A stretch of 32,325 nucleotides of DNA from Stemphylium vesicarium. Its lineage: Eukaryota > Ascomycota > Dothideomycetes > Pleosporales > Pleosporaceae. Both the position numbers and the translations under genes were made by a program. The notes under the pieces were generated by a model, which was not told the origin of the DNA, searched no databases, and saw only the letters and a list, made by a program, of their open reading frames with translations. How positions within the stretch are numbered: position 1 is the stretch's first letter; each line of letters begins with the position of its first letter. Of this stretch, positions 31,785-32,325 are shown one piece after another. The DNA lies in NCBI GenBank assembly GCA_004380135.1, contig QXCR01000238.1, forward strand, positions 1-32,325. Direction: 5' to 3'.

Positions 31785-32004
31785 ATGTCTTCTTCTTCTT
31801 CTCCTCCAACACCTCCCTCCAAGGCCCCTCATAATCCCGAGCAATGGCGGTTCGAAGAAACGGTTGTGGTGTGCGAATGGGTTGAAGAGTACTGTCCTGG
31901 AGGCTTCCACCCTGTCAACCTTGGGGATACGTTCCCAGACGGCGAGTACAGAGTGATTCGAAAGTTGGGGGATGGGTCGTACTCGACGGTCTGGCTTGCT
32001 ATCA
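31785..32004 (+). CDS. N-terminal exon of an SRPK-like protein kinase (partial)
   Basis: About 73 codons run from the ATG to a likely donor, A|GTACGG, at 32004/32005. After a Ser/Pro-rich start the sequence has E-E-Y-C-P-G-G-F-H-P-V-N-L-G-D-T-F, then Y-R-V-I-R-K-L-G-D-G-S-Y-S-T-V-W-L-A. This is the conserved entry into SR-protein-kinase-like domains common in fungi, including the Gly-rich loop (L-G-D-G-S-Y-S-T-V). The frame closes at a TGA at 32028-32030 if unspliced. The next expected elements, an A-L-K lysine strand and the rest of the kinase domain, are not visible in the remaining 320 bases. The gene therefore either has a long first intron and continues past the window, or is a truncated remnant. 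Confidence 0.6.
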
Positions 32005-32325
32005 GTACGGGGTACTTTTTCTATCAGTGACTGCAATACTGGAAGGCAGATTCCACAATGCAGTAGGGTTGCAACAGTAATAATAAGAAGCGATTCTATT
32101 TCTAGGGCGTCGGGAGTAAGGGAGGCCAGCGGGTATTACCACGGATGTGGGGAAGTGAGATGGGAGCTATGCCGATGTGGGGTCCCGCCATTGTGGTAAG
32201 GCTGAAGGCCAAACGGCATTGCCACTGAGTCGCGATTGCGTGACCAGACATTTAGTGACATGATAGCTGAAAGTTGCATATGGAGGACAAAGGCAATGCT
32301 GATGAGGAGCATGTAAATGGTCAAT
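32005..32325. other. Window end, contents unresolved
   Basis: This follows the kinase-like exon. Several AG acceptors occur (for example near 32060 and 32105), but none restores a readable kinase frame. No other gene was recognised. Confidence 0.4.

Noticed and set aside
1..32325. Biosynthetic cluster, transposon, CRISPR array or phage-like island
   Set aside because: No core synthase, transposase or reverse transcriptase motif, terminal repeat or repeat-spacer pattern was seen. The genes are mixed housekeeping and stress loci.

Overview
This is a filamentous ascomycete (Pezizomycotina) nuclear window, most likely from Dothideomycetes/Pleosporales. The evidence is gene density (13 protein genes in 32 kb), short spliceosomal introns (mostly 46-71 bp, with GTRNGN donors and CTAAC/CTGAC-like branch sites just before the acceptor), and families typical of these fungi: Pth11-like rhodopsin-domain protein, fungal catalase-peroxidase, fungal CLC with CBS domains, and SRPK-like kinase. 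The species assignment is inference. I reconstructed exon structures by keeping phase across each intron and matching remembered family motifs. No alignment was run.

Layout: (1) 203-1870, minus: seven-TM rhodopsin-domain protein, 7 exons. (2) 4150-6577, plus: AMPK1-type glycogen-binding-domain protein with a C-terminal membrane anchor. It converges on (3) 7520-9900, minus: catalase-peroxidase. That gene is divergent from (4) 11381-12600, plus: zinc alcohol dehydrogenase, across 1.48 kb. (5) 12907-15779, plus: CLC chloride channel/transporter. (6) 16556-18463, plus: class 3 lipase. (7) 19607-20138, plus: MAPEG/microsomal GST3-like protein, which converges on (8) 20331-21367, minus: unrecognised 4-TM protein, 183 bp downstream of (9) 21551-22273, minus: dihydrofolate reductase. 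(10) 22913-25774, minus: PP4 regulatory subunit 3 (Psy2/SMEK). (11) 27886-28848, plus: unrecognised disordered protein. (12) 30324-31034, plus: Mediator subunit 22. (13) 31785 onward, plus: N-terminus of an SRPK-like kinase, incomplete.

The genes are mostly housekeeping or stress-metabolism loci with no sign of a biosynthetic cluster, transposon, CRISPR array or phage. KatG, the alcohol dehydrogenase and the MAPEG protein all relate to redox or detoxification, but nothing shows they act together. I did not find a convincing new system. The most interesting points are gene-level: a sixfold P-[LI]-[LF]-x-H-E motif in the glycogen-binding-domain protein, whose last intron can decide whether the membrane anchor is made; a Gln at the internal proton-glutamate position of the CLC protein; an Ala replacing the usual Cys in the MAPEG signature; and a kinase start with no visible kinase body.
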